Assembly (NCBI GenBank): GCA_024679565.1
Contig: JAIBDD010000004.1
Span: 55,921 to 119,920, forward strand
Origin: Bacteroidota bacterium
Lineage (GTDB): Bacteria; Bacteroidota; Bacteroidia; NS11-12g; UBA9320
Direction of reading: 5' to 3'
Length of the DNA: 64,000 nt
Positions 28,031-37,660 of this stretch are shown here, piece by piece. A program made the position numbers and the translations under genes. Below the pieces are notes generated by a model. That model saw nothing but the letters and a program-made list of their open reading frames with translations. It ran no database searches and was not told where the DNA came from. The stretch's first letter is position 1. Each line of letters starts with the position of its first letter.

Positions 28031-28046
28031 CATTACATTTGTAATG
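28031..28046 (+). promoter_or_regulatory. Promoter -7 element inside a palindrome, sensor-kinase operon
   Basis: TACATTTG (28034-28041) is an exact TAnnTTTG match and lies inside the palindrome CATTAC-ATTT-GTAATG. It is 18 nt before the ATG at 28060. A dimer bound to the palindrome would cover the promoter. Confidence 0.5.
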
Positions 28047-28059
28047 ATGTTTCTAACAA

Positions 28060-30045
28060 ATGGGTAAGTACTGTGCGGCCATATATCTTTTGGTTGTTGT
28101 TTGCTTCAATAGCTTTGGTCAATCTCAAAACCAAACCATTCAAGCGATAGAGGAACTGCATGCTCAAGAAACAGACATGTACCGTTTAGTTAATGAGTCA
28201 AATCGCTTATTGAAAGACTCCAATATGAACAGTGCTTTGACCAAGATTCAAAAGGCACTAGAAATTAGCTTTGAAATAGACAATGACAGAGGGGAGGCTT
28301 TTAGTTACCACACCTTAGGTAGCATTCAATACCGAAAGCGTAATTACAAAGAGGCGATAACTTATTTCCAGAAGGCCTATGGTTTATTTGAAAGCTTACA
28401 TGATCAAAACGCATTATACAATTCGTTAAGATTTTTGTGCCAGTCGTTTGAGGCCAACAATCAATATGCCGAGGCAATACTTACATATAAACGATATCTA
28501 AAAATGGCTCAGGCAAAAGGGAATTCAGAAGGCGAGTTATTTGCCAAAGAGTCACTTGGGCGGGTATACTTCAACAATAAGCAGTTTGGTTTGTCGAATG
28601 CATTCTATCAGCAACTTCTTGTAGCCTATAGAACGGCTAATGTAACAGAGAAGATCAGTGAGACTTACGACAACATGGGTAAGTGTTATGCCGGCTTACA
28701 AGACACTACCAACGCATTAAAGTATTTCGAACTTGCAGGTACACTTGGCGATTCATATACCTCTGATGATGCACAGTTGCTTTCGTGGCAAAGCGTAGGG
28801 CGCTCGTATAACTCTATTGGCGAATACGATAAAAGTGTGGAATACGAAAAAAAGGCCAAAAAAATTAACAAGAGCCGTAACGATTATAAAGGCGTGCTGT
28901 CTAACAATACCAATATTGCCAACGATTATATTTTTATGAATCGCGCAGATGAAGCCATACCGTTTCTGAAAGAAAACATTGACTTGTCTGCCGGAGTAGG
29001 GGAATTAAAAAGTACAGGGGAGACCTATAAAGCGCTTTCAGACGCGTATGCGCAAATGGGTAAGATTGATGCGGCGAAAAAGAGTTTTGATACCTATGTA
29101 GAGGTCCAAGAACAACTATTGTCGGACAGAGAAAAGGCGCTGGGTGCACTAGAGGCAGAAAATCAAGGATTTACAGATAAAGAAAAACAGATTGAGTTTT
29201 TAATACGGGACAAAGAGTTGGACAGTGAAAAAATTGACCTACTTCAAAGCAAACAACAACTAGAGACAGAAAAAGCCAATGCTCAGAAAAGAATAAACTA
29301 CATTCTGATTGGCCTTATGGCCTTATTACTGGTTGGATTGGGTTTCTTTTATAGAAGTTCAAGACAAAAGCAGCTTGCCAATAAGCTTTTATCCATTCGC
29401 TCTTTACGAAGTCAAATGAACCCGCACTTCATTTTCAATTCGTTGAATTCGGTTAACAGCTTTATATCAAAAAGTGATGAGCGAAGTGCGAACAAATATT
29501 TGTCGGAATTTGCTCGATTGATGAGGACAGTTCTAGAACACAGTAAACAAGATTTTGTTGTGCTTTCCGCTGAAATAGAAGTGCTTGAAAGATATTTGAG
29601 TTTAGAGCATATCCGATTCAAAGATCAGTTTGACTATACCTTTACGGTTGATGACGCAGTTGACACTAATCGTATCGTCATTCCGCCTATGCTTGTTCAG
29701 CCATACATTGAAAATGCAATATGGCATGGATTGAGATACAACAAAGAGAAGGGCAACCTTGTGGTCACGTTTATGCCTACCGGTAATGAATCCCTTAAAA
29801 TAACGGTTCAAGACGATGGAATCGGAAGGACGGAAAGCAAGCGGATAAAAACCAAGAATCAGAAGCAAGGTAAATCAACCGGTTTGAAGAATACAGCGTC
29901 ACGACTACAACTATTGAATGAAGTGCACAAGGTCGAAATTTCTTGTAAAATCAGCGATTTGAAAAGTGATGGGACGGGAACAATTGTTGAAATTGAACTG
30001 CCATATATTGATGTTGACGATAAAAAATTAGTTGAAATTGAGTGA
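28060..30045 (+). CDS. TPR-domain sensor histidine kinase, LytS/YehU type
   Basis: 661 residues. A signal/anchor segment at 1-20 is followed by about seven tetratricopeptide repeats (~30-350; AFSYHTLGSIQYRKRNYKEA is typical), a coiled coil (~360-408), a membrane segment at ~412-432 (INYILIGLMALLLVGLGFFYR) and a His_kinase domain of the LytS class. The phospho-acceptor His456 is in MNPHFIFNSLNS, the N-box is in PPMLVQPYIENAIWHGL and the ATP lid in DDGIGRTESKR. The TPRs are predicted periplasmic and probably sense a protein or peptide. It overlaps its LytTR response regulator by 14 bp. Confidence 0.95.
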   Translation: MGKYCAAIYLLVVVCFNSFGQSQNQTIQAIEELHAQETDMYRLVNESNRLLKDSNMNSALTKIQKALEISFEIDNDRGEAFSYHTLGSIQYRKRNYKEAITYFQKAYGLFESLHDQNALYNSLRFLCQSFEANNQYAEAILTYKRYLKMAQAKGNSEGELFAKESLGRVYFNNKQFGLSNAFYQQLLVAYRTANVTEKISETYDNMGKCYAGLQDTTNALKYFELAGTLGDSYTSDDAQLLSWQSVGRSYNSIGEYDKSVEYEKKAKKINKSRNDYKGVLSNNTNIANDYIFMNRADEAIPFLKENIDLSAGVGELKSTGETYKALSDAYAQMGKIDAAKKSFDTYVEVQEQLLSDREKALGALEAENQGFTDKEKQIEFLIRDKELDSEKIDLLQSKQQLETEKANAQKRINYILIGLMALLLVGLGFFYRSSRQKQLANKLLSIRSLRSQMNPHFIFNSLNSVNSFISKSDERSANKYLSEFARLMRTVLEHSKQDFVVLSAEIEVLERYLSLEHIRFKDQFDYTFTVDDAVDTNRIVIPPMLVQPYIENAIWHGLRYNKEKGNLVVTFMPTGNESLKITVQDDGIGRTESKRIKTKNQKQGKSTGLKNTASRLQLLNEVHKVEISCKISDLKSDGTGTIVEIELPYIDVDDKKLVEIE

Positions 30046-30790
30046 GTTAAAAGCCTTAATAATTGAAGATGAAGAAGCGAGTAGAGAGACGCTCGCCAAT
30101 TATTTGTCTAAGTACTGCGAAAGCGTATCAGTCGTTGGTATGGCGGAAAACATTGCCATTGGACAAGAGCTAATCGCAAAGCATAATCCGGACATCGTTT
30201 TCTTAGATGTTGAAATGCCATATGGAAATGGTTTTGACCTTTTGGAACAGCTTGACTCAATCGATTTTGAACTCATATTTGTTACCGCGTTTAGTAATTA
30301 TGCTTTGAAAGCGTTGAATATGAGTGCTTCATATTATTTATTGAAGCCAATAGACATCGATGAATTGATAACAGCAGTTGATAAAGTGTGTCAGAGCATT
30401 GAGCAAAAAGGACATATTCGATCCGCTCAAATTTTGAAAAACAACTTACAAGTTGACGCACATCGGTTGAAACGCATTGTATTACCCGAAATGGAGGGGT
30501 TTGAAGTTGCGCAATTAAAAGACATTGTGTACTGCAAAGCGAATGACAACCTTACGGATTTCATATTTGCGGATGGCAGAAAAAAAACGATATGTAAAAC
30601 CTTAAAACATTTTGAAGAAGTCCTATCAGAATCTGGGTTTTTTAGGATTCATAAAAGTTACCTCCTCAATATGGAACATGTGAAGGGGTATAAACGCGGT
30701 AAAGGTGGATACGCCGAACTAAGTAACGGAGAAGAACTAGAAATCGCTGTAAGAAGAAAAGGAGACTTCCTACAACAGTTTGCAGGTTAA
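30032..30790 (+). CDS. LytTR-family response regulator
   Basis: 252 residues. Receiver domain at 1-120: acidic pocket EDEE near residue 12, phospho-acceptor Asp59 in FLDVEMPYG, conserved Thr/Lys in FVTAFSNYA and LLKPIDIDE. A LytTR DNA-binding domain follows (~150-250; IVYCKANDNLTDF, then FFRIHKSYLLNMEHVKGY). No ATG precedes the receiver fold; the start is a TTG at 30032 (or the TTG two codons later), nested in the kinase end, so translation is coupled. Its target genes are not obvious. It shares its terminal TTAA with the convergent gene's stop. Confidence 0.93.
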   Translation: MKLSELKALIIEDEEASRETLANYLSKYCESVSVVGMAENIAIGQELIAKHNPDIVFLDVEMPYGNGFDLLEQLDSIDFELIFVTAFSNYALKALNMSASYYLLKPIDIDELITAVDKVCQSIEQKGHIRSAQILKNNLQVDAHRLKRIVLPEMEGFEVAQLKDIVYCKANDNLTDFIFADGRKKTICKTLKHFEEVLSESGFFRIHKSYLLNMEHVKGYKRGKGGYAELSNGEELEIAVRRKGDFLQQFAG

Positions 30791-31284
30791 AATTGCATTT
30801 CCTCCATCGGGACTTCGAGTGGTTTCCCGCTTCTAATTAGTCTCATTTGACGAACCAACTTAATACAAACCGGAATGTTGGTAAACACCAAGGTGTCTTG
30901 ACCCATTACTACAGTTTGACCCATACGTTGACTTGTAGAGGTAAACTGAAGACTCTTATCAGCTAAGTTGTACGACCAAGTTCCCTGAACAAAACCACTT
31001 TCACAAGAATCACTTTTTAGTATGAAGGTATTGTCGTCAAACAAATCCAAACTGGCCATTCCTTGCACCTGAGTGTCGCCTTCGTAATTGCCTACATAAG
31101 GGCGTTCTTTAATGAAATGAAATAACGAAGTAGCGGTGTAAAGCAGCACAGGGAACAATCCAAATACGATTCCAAGTAACACCAAATTACGACGTAGTTT
31201 AGTACGGCGTCTGTAAGCGACTGACAATACAAACCAGATAATTCCTAAAGCGATACAACACAAAAGGACAAATTGATAATCCAT
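30787..31284 (-). CDS. Hypothetical membrane protein with a C-terminal beta domain
   Basis: 165 residues with two membrane segments (FVLLCCIALGIIWFVLSVAY and VLLGIVFGLFPVLLYTATSLF) and a ~100-residue soluble part (YVGNYEGDTQVQG, then GTWSYNLADKSLQFTS) that reads like a small lipocalin-type barrel. I do not recognise the family. Its stop codon interlocks with that of the LytTR gene. Confidence 0.65.
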   Translation of the reverse strand: MDYQFVLLCCIALGIIWFVLSVAYRRRTKLRRNLVLLGIVFGLFPVLLYTATSLFHFIKERPYVGNYEGDTQVQGMASLDLFDDNTFILKSDSCESGFVQGTWSYNLADKSLQFTSTSQRMGQTVVMGQDTLVFTNIPVCIKLVRQMRLIRSGKPLEVPMEEMQF

Positions 31285-31368
31285 TTAATTCTGAATGAGC
31301 TGCAAACTTAGCGTTTTGGATTTTAGATTATTCTTAAATTGTCGTCCTAAATTGTATTTATTTGCTCT

Positions 31369-33528
31369 ATGAAACCATTCTTACTATGTCTATTGCTTTA
31401 TTTTTTTGCATCGACATCGGCCCAGGTGCCTGACAATTTTACCCGCATTACGTGCGCTGGAGAAATGCCAGAAGACTTCAGAACGGCCTTTAGTGAAAAG
31501 TACAAACAAGACGTTAAGGCAAATCAAAATGAAACAGAATTAAGAAAAAAAGAAGTTCAAGAATTTGCTGTTTTAACCAACTACCACAATCACAATTTGT
31601 TGACGGGGGGAAGTGCACTTTACGGGGATATTGTGTCTGTATATGCCAATGAACTACTAGATAAACTTCTTGCCCAAAAACCTCAGTTGCGTGAAAAGCT
31701 CAGGGTATATACCATTAAATCAAACCATGTCAATGCATATTCAAGTAACCAAGGAATTATTTATATAACACTTGGCTTGGTTGGCAAAGTGAAAACAGAG
31801 GCACAGTTGGCGTATGTGCTTGCACACGAAATCAGCCATTATACCAATCAACACGTGTTACACGCTTTTGAAAATCAAAAAGAAGTATGGTCAAGGGGCG
31901 GAAGTTATAGAGATTTAAATGTTGAAGAGAGGCGACTTAGCACTTATAAATATAGCAGAGAATCTGAGTTTGAAGCGGATAAGGAAGCGTTGGATTATTA
32001 CTTAGAGGCAGGTTATTCGTCGGGTGATATTTATACGGGTTTTGATGTTTTATTGCATGGCTACCTCCCAATTGCAGAACAGAAATATTCTTGGCAATAT
32101 TTGGAAAACGATAGTTTGAAAATTTCATCTTACTACCTTATCGACTCTGTTGCATCAATAAAAGACAATGATGCAGTGGATGATGAATTGTTAACACACC
32201 CAAACATCCATAAAAGGAAGGAAGCTGTAACTGCAGAGCTCAAGATTAGGGATTCGTCTTCAGAAAATTTACAGTTTGTTGTTAAGGGCCGTTTAGAATT
32301 TCAAGCATTGCAAGATCAAGTTCATTTCGAGATGGTCAATACCTTTATTCGGTCAGGCAACTACGTTTCAGCGTTGTATCATATTCAAGTGTTACAAAGG
32401 CGATTCCCAGATCACTTCTTCCTTAAAAGAATGGAACTAATGAGTTGGTATGGTATGCAGAAGATGTCATCGAATCTACAAAAAACGTTGTACAGCACTG
32501 GGTACCGTAAAGTTGAAGGGGAGCAACAGGCCGTCTACTATTTTGCCTCAAAAATGCCTAAACGAGGTATAAATATTTTAGCTACAAAGTACATTTGGGA
32601 AAGTACACATACCATGGCTAAAGACAGTTTTGTAACCACATTACGACGACAAAGTTTAACCCACTTGGCCAATGCAGTAAAGAAAGATTTTCTTGTCGAG
32701 AGCTACACATATAAGTTTAGTTCAAATGTTAAAAAGAAACGAAAACCTAAGAAATTAGATTTTTTAAAAATTGCCTTTGTCGAACTATTTAAAGATTCAA
32801 TTTTTAATGCAGCATACCATAAGGCTTACAAAGAAGTGGAGGCCGAAAGGGAAACGGAAGAAGAGGAATACACTACCGGTAGTAATCAGCTTTCTGATAG
32901 TTATGTGCCAGGTGTATCTTCATACTATGGCTTGTCGGACGTGAACAAACTGCTGTTTTTAAGTCCAAAATTTTATCGGATTGACCTAAGAAAAGAGTTG
33001 GATAAACGATTGATTGCTTCAGATAAGCAGGCAACTGATCTGAACGAAAGAAGTAATCATTTATCGGCCCTGGCGGGTGTAGATTTAATTTCATTAGATA
33101 AACCTTCGGCAGCGGATAAAACTACGGATGCATTTAATGATTTTGTGTTAATTCGAGATTGGCTCCGAGAAGAAGCCTTGTACGAGGGAGTAGGTTTTTA
33201 TAGTTATGCATCAAATTATTTGGATGGAATAAGACAGAAGTACGATACGGATTATTTGGGGTTAAACTATGTGTCTCATTACACAGAAAAGAATCAGTTT
33301 AATGGTACCTACTTCTTTTTATCCGTTATGTCATTGTATGGGATACCCTTCTATTTGAATTGGCAAATTAGGCCATTACATAACCTGGATTATGTTTTTG
33401 TAGTATTCGACCTAAAAAAAGGAGACGTTGGGTTTTATGACCTTAAAACGTTTCCAGCTAAGTACAAAAGAGATGTGATAAACTCTCATATGTATAATTC
33501 ATTCAACCAACTTAATAGAGAAAGATGA
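31369..33528 (+). CDS. Secreted M48-family zinc metalloprotease
   Basis: 719 residues with a signal peptide (LLYFFASTSAQ). The catalytic HExxH is HEISH (His153, Glu154, His157), with the third zinc ligand Glu200 in ESEFEADKEAL, as in M48 (Oma1/BepA-like) proteases. Typical M48 fragments are NHVNAYSSNQGIIYITLGLV and AQLAYVLAHE. The ~480 residues after the protease domain are helical at first (a possible TPR-like region, ~310-360) and are otherwise unassigned. M48 proteins of this size act in outer-membrane quality control; that role is inference here. It is coupled by ATGA overlap to a predicted outer-membrane protein at 33525. Confidence 0.88.
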   Translation: MKPFLLCLLLYFFASTSAQVPDNFTRITCAGEMPEDFRTAFSEKYKQDVKANQNETELRKKEVQEFAVLTNYHNHNLLTGGSALYGDIVSVYANELLDKLLAQKPQLREKLRVYTIKSNHVNAYSSNQGIIYITLGLVGKVKTEAQLAYVLAHEISHYTNQHVLHAFENQKEVWSRGGSYRDLNVEERRLSTYKYSRESEFEADKEALDYYLEAGYSSGDIYTGFDVLLHGYLPIAEQKYSWQYLENDSLKISSYYLIDSVASIKDNDAVDDELLTHPNIHKRKEAVTAELKIRDSSSENLQFVVKGRLEFQALQDQVHFEMVNTFIRSGNYVSALYHIQVLQRRFPDHFFLKRMELMSWYGMQKMSSNLQKTLYSTGYRKVEGEQQAVYYFASKMPKRGINILATKYIWESTHTMAKDSFVTTLRRQSLTHLANAVKKDFLVESYTYKFSSNVKKKRKPKKLDFLKIAFVELFKDSIFNAAYHKAYKEVEAERETEEEEYTTGSNQLSDSYVPGVSSYYGLSDVNKLLFLSPKFYRIDLRKELDKRLIASDKQATDLNERSNHLSALAGVDLISLDKPSAADKTTDAFNDFVLIRDWLREEALYEGVGFYSYASNYLDGIRQKYDTDYLGLNYVSHYTEKNQFNGTYFFLSVMSLYGIPFYLNWQIRPLHNLDYVFVVFDLKKGDVGFYDLKTFPAKYKRDVINSHMYNSFNQLNRER

Positions 33529-34313
33529 GAATTGCATTAATGCTTGGGTTGGTGGCTATGCTGTCAATGACTGTGCAATCGCAGAAACCAATAGTGTCGG
33601 GTTACCTGGGTAAAACCAATTATGGAATGGTTAAATTTAATACTGGGCTAAGGGTCGAACATCCTGAAAAGTGGAAAAAGAACACTGAAGTATCTTCAGA
33701 CTATTTTACGGGTGTTGATTTCAAATCAGAGTTTGAAATGGTTTATGGACACATTTTTTCGAATCGATTTATTGTTGAAGGTATTGCGGGTCTGAATACA
33801 ACGTCCATCGACCTGAACAATATGAGTTCCGCCTTTAGTTACTCTTTTCCTTCAGGATTTAGATCTGAATACTTCAATTATTTTGGATACCCAAAGATTA
33901 CCGATGTGTATGGAGGTATTAATACGAAGTTTTATAGAAGGAAAAAAGGGGCGTTGGCGCCAATAGGAGTTTACTACGGACTTGGACTGAATTTTCATAC
34001 CTACACGGTTCATTTGAATAATATTACCGCTCAAATTAGAGATTATAATTTGGACCAGATCATTGCCACACAAATGAATTATGGTGAATTTTCCTATAAC
34101 CTGGTAGAGCTAAGTGGCTCGTTTGGAGCTACTAGCGCCTTGACGGATTATTTGCTTTTAGATGTGGGGTTTTCCGTAGGATGGGTGTTTTCTGGATCAA
34201 ATTACTATGAGAATGAAATTCCAGAAGAGTCAGGTTTTGACTCCGGACTTTTAGAGATGCTCCAATTGTACCAAATTGGTAAACTTAAAATTGGCCTGGC
34301 TTATCTCTTTTAA
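33525..34313 (+). CDS. Predicted outer-membrane beta-barrel protein
   Basis: 262 residues with a signal peptide (MLSMTVQSQ) and alternating strands with aromatic girdles (FYRRKKGALAPIGVYYGLGLNF, and the ending IGLAYLF), the pattern of an 8- to 12-strand OmpW/OprF-like barrel. No specific family recognised. Its ATG overlaps the M48 protease stop, so the barrel may be a substrate, client or anchor of the protease. Its stop abuts the convergent DUF4175 gene with no intervening base. Confidence 0.7.
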   Translation: MRIALMLGLVAMLSMTVQSQKPIVSGYLGKTNYGMVKFNTGLRVEHPEKWKKNTEVSSDYFTGVDFKSEFEMVYGHIFSNRFIVEGIAGLNTTSIDLNNMSSAFSYSFPSGFRSEYFNYFGYPKITDVYGGINTKFYRRKKGALAPIGVYYGLGLNFHTYTVHLNNITAQIRDYNLDQIIATQMNYGEFSYNLVELSGSFGATSALTDYLLLDVGFSVGWVFSGSNYYENEIPEESGFDSGLLEMLQLYQIGKLKIGLAYLF

Positions 34314-37300
34314 CTATTCCTCAATAGTCTCAAAATACTCACGTACTTTATTTTTATAATAAGGAGCTAAATCAGGAGGTAGGGTTTTGAGCAATTCTTG
34401 CTCCTTGTCTTTTTGTTTTAAATATTCTTCAATACTTGGAGGGAGTTTTCGCTGTTCATCCTGGCCCTCGTTCGACTTTCTTTTGTTGTCCTGCTCTTGC
34501 TTTCTCTCGGCTTTTTCGTGCTCTAGTAAGCGAGTTAAAATGTCCTGTTGTTTCTTTAAAATATTTGGGTTGAGGCGTTTATTGTAAAGGTCTTTTTCGA
34601 GGTCATCCATCATTTTTTCAGTTTTACCTAGGTTACCTAGTTTTTGACCGTTACCCTCTTTATCAAGCTGCTTCTTTAGTTCCTTTAATTTTTTTCTAAT
34701 GGCCGCCTGTTGAGCTGCTGCTTTTGCAAATTGCATGCTTGAAGGTTTTCCTCCTTCTTTTTGCTGCTTGCCCATCTGCTCAAGTTGTTTTTTTAGAGAC
34801 TCTTGCATCTCGCGCATAGACTTTGCTCCACCAGGTTTCTTATTTTGCCCGGGTTTCGAACACGAACCACTTCCTGGTTTGCTTTTCATCTGCTGTTGCA
34901 TTTGGTCCAATGAGTTTTCTAACATCAAGGCCAAATTATTCATGCTGGTCATCACATACTGTTGGTGGTTAATAACCAAGTAAGTATTGCGCTCACCTAA
35001 CTGATAAATCGTTTTCTCAAGATTGTTGTTTACCAGGCCAATTTCTTTGTTGATGAAATGTTCGACTTGTTTAACACGCTTACTTAAGGCAAATAATGAG
35101 TCTTCGATGATTTTAGTATCGTCTTTAATCTTCTTCTGCTGCTGGCCCAATTCAACATATTTTGGATTATAAACACGCGTTTTTTTGAATTCTCCCATGA
35201 GTGCTTCTTGGTCCTTGCTCACTTGCACAAGATTGTCTAGAATGCCTCTTAAGGTGTTATAATCTTCCATTTCTTGCTGCTTCATGGCAGCCTCCATTTG
35301 CATATTTAACGCTTGAGCCATTTTTTTTAATTCTTCAGCCGCTTTTTTCTGATTCTGACCTGCTTTCGATTTCTGTCCTTTGCCTAGGTTTTTTTCACTT
35401 TCTTTCTGCTCCTTATCTACCTTCTCTTTTTCCTCATCCAGTTTTTTTGGATCAATTTTGAGAGACTTCTCAAGGTCCTTATTTTTCTTATCAATATCTT
35501 CCAGATCCTTCTTGATGTCTTCAAACTTTTTTGAAAGCTTTTCTTGTTCTTTCTTGATGTCTTCGGCTGACTTATTTTCTTTTTCAGACTCTTTAGAAAG
35601 CTTGTCTTGATCTTTTGCTAATTCGTCAAGCTTGTCTACGGTTTCTTGCACCTTTTTTTCGAGTTGCAGCTGCTTCAGTTGCTCAAGCATTCTATCTAAT
35701 TGCTTCTTTACATCCTTGTCATTCATTTTTAGTTCGTCAAGTTGCTCCATCAGTTTGTCCTTCTGATTTTGCTCCATGAGGGCCTCAATTTTCTCCATGA
35801 GCTCCCGCATTTTTTCATCCATAACTTCGTCAAACAAGTCTTCAATTTGTTCTTGTTTGTCTAGAATGTCTTGATCAAGCTTTTTAAATTCTTTTTCTGA
35901 ATTGTTGTTATCTGTGTTTTCCTTGACTACTTTTTCAAGTTGTTTTTCGAGCGCTTTGTGATTCTCTAATAATGACTTGATCTTCTTTTTATCCTCCCAA
36001 GTAAGTTCCTTTTTCTCTGTAAGTTTACGTTCAAGTTCAGAAAGGTCTTTCTCCAATGATTCAACATCATTCTTGCGTTCCGATAGGTTGTCTTTTATTT
36101 TTTCAGTTGTCTTTTCTACCGATTCGTTTATTTGATCGAGGCTAGGAGCTGCAAATACTTGTGGGGTTGTTTTTGTTGATTTACTTCCATAAACACCATC
36201 GTTATCCCATATTTCAAAATAGTATTCAAGTTTGTCTTCTGGTTGAATATCAAGTTTATTGAGATCCCAAAAATGATAAAAACCTTGTTTCTTCCTTTTA
36301 CGGTCAAGTGGTATAACTACGGATTCCCCAGTACCTTTCTTTTGTTCATTTTCAGAGTTAACAAATTTGTAATGAAACATCAATTTGTTAAATCCATAAT
36401 CGTCGTTAATCTGGCCAACCATGTAAATGGTTTTAGTGCTATTGGAGTCGGGTTTTTCCTCCATTTTAATTTCAGGATAGTTATCCGAAATTATCTGAAT
36501 GTTAAACTCCATTGAATCACCAGACTCTACTTCTGCATTTGAGGTAGTAACAAAAACTTTGGTTGATTTAAGTATTCGATCTGCCCACTTAAAAATATAG
36601 CCACTTTTTGCTGACTCAGCGTCTTTTTCGTCTGTTTTAAATACAGCTTTAAGCGCGCTTTTGGTGTGAAGTTTCCATGATACTTCTGTGCCAGCTGGCA
36701 CAGTAAACTCTGCTGTATTTTTTACCCATTCGTCTTTGAGACCTGTATAACCAGGGTAATTTAAATAGGTCTCAAAATTGAGTAAGGTCGGTTTGGGTAT
36801 AGCGTTGAGTCTAAAAGCTTGGCTTTCGAACCCACCAGCTCTAAAGTTGAACTCTGTAGTTTCAGTTATACGTTTGAGGAAGTACGAAAACGAACCTTGT
36901 TCGTTTTTTTTCATTTTAAACTCGTTACCACCTAAAGTGATATATGCGTCGTCGGGAATTACATCGCCAACGGTGTTCATACTTATTTCCACTGGGGAGT
37001 TTTGTAATACATCCAGACCGTCCATTGCCAATTTGAATTCGAATGGAGCTTGTTCTACAAAATGTGTATTGTAGCGAACGAGCCTTTTTGTACTATCTGT
37101 AAATCCTTGATTTACAGCAACAAGTATCCCGAAAATTAATAATGGGATAACCGCGTATTTAACATATTTACGGTTCGTCCTAAAGTCAACCGCGTTTTGA
37201 AAAGGAATCGGTTTTAATTCTTCCGTTTTTTGTTCTATGGCCGCTTTTAGTAGAGCATTGCTTGAAGCATTTTCTCCAAGTTGCAAGGTGTTGAGCAATT

Positions 37301-37622
37301 TGTCTTTAATCTCCGGAAAGTGAACGCCTACAATATTAGCTGCTTCATTATAGCCAAGTCGGTCGCCCAATTTGTACAACTTTAACAAAGGCATCACAAC
37401 AAAACGAATAAGTATAAACAAGCAGAAACCGCTAAGACTTAAAAATAATGCGGTGCGTGTTTGAATACTAAAGTGACCAAAATACTCAAGCAAAGTAGCT
37501 ACCAACAAACCTGTTACAATACCACCCACAACCCAAAGTGAACCTCTGAGTAGTCTGTTTTTGTAATACTTTCGAATGAAAGCATCTAGTTTTTGGATAA
37601 GGATGTTTGACGCGTTTTTCAC
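34314..37622 (-). CDS. DUF4175-family membrane protein with a long coiled coil
   Basis: 1102 residues from a GTG at 37622. Three membrane segments lie near the N-terminus (~28-47, ~57-80, ~153-170). Residues ~180-480 form a beta-rich region with Ig-like fragments (LNFETYLNYPGYTGLKDEW). From ~485 to ~850 the chain is almost purely Lys/Glu/Asp/Gln/Leu with heptad character, a long coiled coil. A Met/Gln-rich segment (MQQQMKSKPGSGSCSKPGQNK) and a conserved-looking C-terminus (LPPSIEEYLKQKDKEQELL, then LPPDLAPYYKNKVREYF) close the protein. DUF4175 proteins are widespread in Bacteroidota and of unknown function; a link to envelope or motility structures is guesswork. Confidence 0.85.
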   Translation of the reverse strand: MKNASNILIQKLDAFIRKYYKNRLLRGSLWVVGGIVTGLLVATLLEYFGHFSIQTRTALFLSLSGFCLFILIRFVVMPLLKLYKLGDRLGYNEAANIVGVHFPEIKDKLLNTLQLGENASSNALLKAAIEQKTEELKPIPFQNAVDFRTNRKYVKYAVIPLLIFGILVAVNQGFTDSTKRLVRYNTHFVEQAPFEFKLAMDGLDVLQNSPVEISMNTVGDVIPDDAYITLGGNEFKMKKNEQGSFSYFLKRITETTEFNFRAGGFESQAFRLNAIPKPTLLNFETYLNYPGYTGLKDEWVKNTAEFTVPAGTEVSWKLHTKSALKAVFKTDEKDAESAKSGYIFKWADRILKSTKVFVTTSNAEVESGDSMEFNIQIISDNYPEIKMEEKPDSNSTKTIYMVGQINDDYGFNKLMFHYKFVNSENEQKKGTGESVVIPLDRKRKKQGFYHFWDLNKLDIQPEDKLEYYFEIWDNDGVYGSKSTKTTPQVFAAPSLDQINESVEKTTEKIKDNLSERKNDVESLEKDLSELERKLTEKKELTWEDKKKIKSLLENHKALEKQLEKVVKENTDNNNSEKEFKKLDQDILDKQEQIEDLFDEVMDEKMRELMEKIEALMEQNQKDKLMEQLDELKMNDKDVKKQLDRMLEQLKQLQLEKKVQETVDKLDELAKDQDKLSKESEKENKSAEDIKKEQEKLSKKFEDIKKDLEDIDKKNKDLEKSLKIDPKKLDEEKEKVDKEQKESEKNLGKGQKSKAGQNQKKAAEELKKMAQALNMQMEAAMKQQEMEDYNTLRGILDNLVQVSKDQEALMGEFKKTRVYNPKYVELGQQQKKIKDDTKIIEDSLFALSKRVKQVEHFINKEIGLVNNNLEKTIYQLGERNTYLVINHQQYVMTSMNNLALMLENSLDQMQQQMKSKPGSGSCSKPGQNKKPGGAKSMREMQESLKKQLEQMGKQQKEGGKPSSMQFAKAAAQQAAIRKKLKELKKQLDKEGNGQKLGNLGKTEKMMDDLEKDLYNKRLNPNILKKQQDILTRLLEHEKAERKQEQDNKRKSNEGQDEQRKLPPSIEEYLKQKDKEQELLKTLPPDLAPYYKNKVREYFETIEE

Positions 37623-37660
37623 TATAGTTAGTACCTTGAAAAGAGTAACGGTAAATGTAG

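Noticed and set aside
34735..35610. Plus-strand Ser/Phe/Cys-rich frames opposite the DUF4175 coiled coil
   Set aside because: They are the mirror of Lys/Glu/Gln codons on the other strand, an artefact of low-complexity coding sequence.
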